From: Flavobacteriaceae bacterium
GTDB taxonomy: Bacteria > Bacteroidota > Bacteroidia > Flavobacteriales > Flavobacteriaceae
DNA: 40,590 nucleotides
Direction: 5' to 3'
NCBI GenBank assembly: GCA_029939235.1
Contig: JAOZTG010000010.1
Span: 1 to 40,590 of the forward strand
Shown here: positions 38,675 to 40,590 of the stretch, one piece after another
Position numbering within the stretch: position 1 is the stretch's first letter
Layout of the letters: the number at the start of each line of letters is the position of its first letter
Program-made: the position numbers and the translations under genes
The notes under the pieces: generated by a model
The model's database searches: none
Seen by the model: only the letters and a program-made list of their open reading frames with translations
Told to the model about the DNA's origin: nothing

Positions 38675-38992
38675 ATGGCAATAGAAGTGACCGATGCTAC
38701 TTTTGATGAAGTAGTATTACAAGCAGGTAAACCTGTTATAGTTGATTTTTGGGCAGTATGGTGTGGACCATGTAGAATGTTACACCCAATTATCGATGAA
38801 ATCGAAAAAGAAATTGGAGATAAAATTGTTATTGCAAAAGTTGATGTTGATAACAATCAGGAATATGCAGCCAAATATGGAGTAAGAAATATTCCTACTG
38901 TATTGATCTTTAAAGGAGGAGAAATTGTTGAAAAACAAGTTGGAGTTGCTCCAAAAAATGTTTATTTAGAAAAATTGAATGCTCTTTTGTAA
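38675..38992 (+). CDS. trxA: Thioredoxin
   Basis: From ATG 38675: MAIEVTDATFDEVVLQAGKPVIVDFWAVWCGPCRM; WCGPC active site. Confidence 0.97.
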   Translation: MAIEVTDATFDEVVLQAGKPVIVDFWAVWCGPCRMLHPIIDEIEKEIGDKIVIAKVDVDNNQEYAAKYGVRNIPTVLIFKGGEIVEKQVGVAPKNVYLEKLNALL

Positions 38993-39014
38993 AAAGAAGA
39001 AATTTTAAGATAGT

Positions 39015-39052
39015 AAAAGGTTTGATTCAATTTTGGATCAAACCTTTTTTTG
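39015..39052 (+). terminator. Intrinsic terminator after thioredoxin gene
   Basis: AAAAGGTTTGAT tcaattttgg ATCAAACCTTTTTTT. Confidence 0.9.
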
Positions 39053-39058
39053 TCAATT

Positions 39059-39089
39059 ATTTGAATTGAATGGTAATTTCTTATATTTG
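39059..39089 (+). promoter_or_regulatory. Predicted promoter of the DUF58 gene
   Basis: TTTG (39059-39062) - 19 nt - TATATTTG (39082-39089); the ATG follows 4 nt later, implying a very short or leaderless 5' UTR. Confidence 0.5.
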
Positions 39090-39093
39090 AAAT

Positions 39094-40008
39094 ATGCAGT
39101 TAACAAAAATCGAGAATGTTCCAAATATTGAGCTTCTTGCCCGTCAGGTTGTTGAAGGGTTTATAACTGGTATGCATAAAAGTCCGTTTCATGGTTTTTC
39201 AGTTGAATTTGCTGAGCATCGTTTATATAACAAGGGTGAAAGTACACGTCATATTGACTGGAAATTGTTTGCAAAAACCGAAAAACTATTTATCAAAAGA
39301 TATGAGGAGGAAACAAATTTAAGATGTTATATTATCATTGACAACTCTTCATCCATGCATTTCCCTGTTAGAAACAAACTAAACTTGAATAGTTTAAATA
39401 AAATACAATTTTCAGTAATTGCAAGTGCAGCACTTTCTGAAATTTTAAAGCGTCAACGGGATGCTGTCGGACTAAGTATTTATACTGATAAGATTAATTT
39501 TTTTGCCCCGGCTAAAGGAAGTGAACGGCATAGAAGAATGCTTTTACAGCGATTGGAGGATATTTTAGAGCAAAAGAAAACCCAATTAACAAATACTTAT
39601 AAAGTGTTACATCAAGTAGCGGAAAAGATCCATAAAAGATCTTTGATTTTTTTGTTTTCGGATATGTTTCAGGATGATAAAAAAGAAGAAGAACTGTTTG
39701 AAGCACTACAACATTTAAAATATAACAAACACGAAGTAGTTTTCTTCCATACATTTGATGGAAAATTGGAAAAAGACTTTGATTTTGAAAATTCTCCTAA
39801 AAAATTTGTAGATGTGGAGACTGGAGAAAAGATCAATTTATTTACTGAAAACATAAAAGAAAATTATCAAATTAGTATGGATAATTATTTTAATAAATTG
39901 AAATTAAAGTGTATGCAGTATAAAATTGATTATGTGCCAGTAGATATAAATAAAGGCTTTGATCAAATTTTGATTACATATTTATTAAGGCGACAGCGAT
40001 TTTTGTAA
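39094..40008 (+). CDS. DUF58 domain-containing protein (vWA-like)
   Basis: ORF 304 aa; GFITGMHKSPFHGFSVEFAEHRLYNKGESTRHIDWKLFAKTEKLFIKRYEEETNLR, IIDNSSSMHF. Confidence 0.93.
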   Translation: MQLTKIENVPNIELLARQVVEGFITGMHKSPFHGFSVEFAEHRLYNKGESTRHIDWKLFAKTEKLFIKRYEEETNLRCYIIIDNSSSMHFPVRNKLNLNSLNKIQFSVIASAALSEILKRQRDAVGLSIYTDKINFFAPAKGSERHRRMLLQRLEDILEQKKTQLTNTYKVLHQVAEKIHKRSLIFLFSDMFQDDKKEEELFEALQHLKYNKHEVVFFHTFDGKLEKDFDFENSPKKFVDVETGEKINLFTENIKENYQISMDNYFNKLKLKCMQYKIDYVPVDINKGFDQILITYLLRRQRFL

Positions 40009-40024
40009 AAAAAGCATATTTCTT

Positions 40025-40055
40025 TTTGTCAAAAGAAAAAACGAACTTATATTTG
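40025..40055 (+). promoter_or_regulatory. Predicted promoter of tRNA-Asp
   Basis: TTTG (40025-40028) - 19 nt - TATATTTG (40048-40055). Confidence 0.65.
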
Positions 40056-40072
40056 CAACCGCTAAGAGCAAC

Positions 40073-40146
40073 GGTTTGGTAGTTCAGCTGGTTAGAATAC
40101 CTGCCTGTCACGCAGGGGGTCGCGGGTTCGAGTCCCGTCCAGACCG
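40073..40146 (+). tRNA. tRNA-Asp(GTC)
   Basis: GGTTTGG/CCAGACC acceptor, anticodon loop CTGTCAC (GTC), GGGTTCGAGTCCC T-arm, discriminator G; no encoded CCA. Confidence 0.96.
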
Positions 40147-40209
40147 CTTTTATAATAGTTGTGTTGTTAGCGTTAGGTCTTGTAACCTAACAAGTTAACC
40201 AATGAAAAG

Positions 40210-40234
40210 CTTCAGTTAATACTGAGGTTTTTTT
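40210..40234 (+). terminator. Intrinsic terminator downstream of tRNA-Asp
   Basis: CTTCAGT TAAT ACTGAGG TTTTTTT. Confidence 0.75.
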
Positions 40235-40378
40235 GTTTAAATAACCACCATAGCACCTATATTTCCTTTTTTACCTGTACTTTAGTTGATAATTTAATGA
40301 ACTTTGATAGAGGGAAGTATAGCAAATTTCCTTGACTTGAAACTTGTAAATCTACTATGATTGTTTCCGAGCTATAGT

Positions 40379-40590
40379 GTAATATCCCCCAAAAATAAGA
40401 CAGTTTAGAAGTAGACAAAAAGAGTTAACTTTAAACTGTAAATTATGAAAGCAAAAAGATTCACACCAGAACAAATTAGCACCATTTTACGCGAGTATGA
40501 TAATGGTAAAGAAGCAAAAACAATCATCCGAGATCATGGAGTGAGTAAAGCTTGTAATAATTTTGAATTGATACTGTGCCGGAATCGAAA
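40379..40590 (+). mobile_element. 5' end of an IS3-family-type insertion sequence (truncated by window edge)
   Basis: TG-starting end TGTAATATCCCCCAAAAATAAGACAG followed by an OrfA-like reading frame. Confidence 0.65.
40445..40590 (+). pseudogene. IS3-type transposase OrfA (HTH_Tnp), apparently frameshifted
   Basis: MKAKRFTPEQISTILREYDNGKEAKTIIRDHGVSKA..., then the frame degenerates; the expected ...YAGME-like motif appears in another frame (YCAGIE). Confidence 0.6.

Noticed and set aside
1-40590. CRISPR arrays, phage modules, defence systems or biosynthetic clusters
   Set aside because: No regularly spaced repeats, cas genes, phage structural genes, toxin-antitoxin or defence-type ORFs were recognised.

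Overview
The window is AT-rich and most likely from a Flavobacteriia-type Bacteroidetes chromosome: several promoters match the TTTG-N(17-23)-TAnnTTTG consensus, and the gene content fits (GLPGLI protein, split metH, ExbB/ExbD cluster). Gene content in order: a GlpT-like MFS transporter (partial, minus strand); a galactose cluster (galM, galK, SSS symporter); a tandem class II aldolase plus NCS1-type permease; a decayed AraC C-terminus; a tiny proline-rich secreted protein; ribE, pdxA, DUF177-rpmF-fabH-accB-accC; an Lrp regulator; a zinc peptidase; asparaginase; tRNA-Ser; ExbB/ExbD genes; a deoxynucleoside kinase; a GLPGLI plus outer-membrane beta-barrel pair; a large methionine/SAM region; thioredoxin; a DUF58 protein; tRNA-Asp; and a degenerate IS3-type element at the right edge. 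The methionine region contains metK, metY, a metX-aspartokinase-homoserine dehydrogenase fusion, a second trans-sulfuration enzyme, a tandem DUF2061 protein, split metH and metF. The main discovery candidate lies at 26310-26642, just upstream of metY: two consecutive unannotated methionine-rich leader ORFs (MNLIFNHMMPMTMCMFYTGAGIV and MNKTTNTMTIEMKMFMQIMHRTMIGYCQNRN). Each is followed by an intrinsic terminator, and each has its last codons complementary to the 5' arm of that terminator. This is the architecture of ribosome-mediated (trp/his-type) attenuation, here in tandem and apparently sensing methionine. A SAM-II-like riboswitch precedes metK on the opposite strand and a SAM-I riboswitch precedes the metX-thrA fusion, so three different RNA control mechanisms lie within about 2.1 kb.
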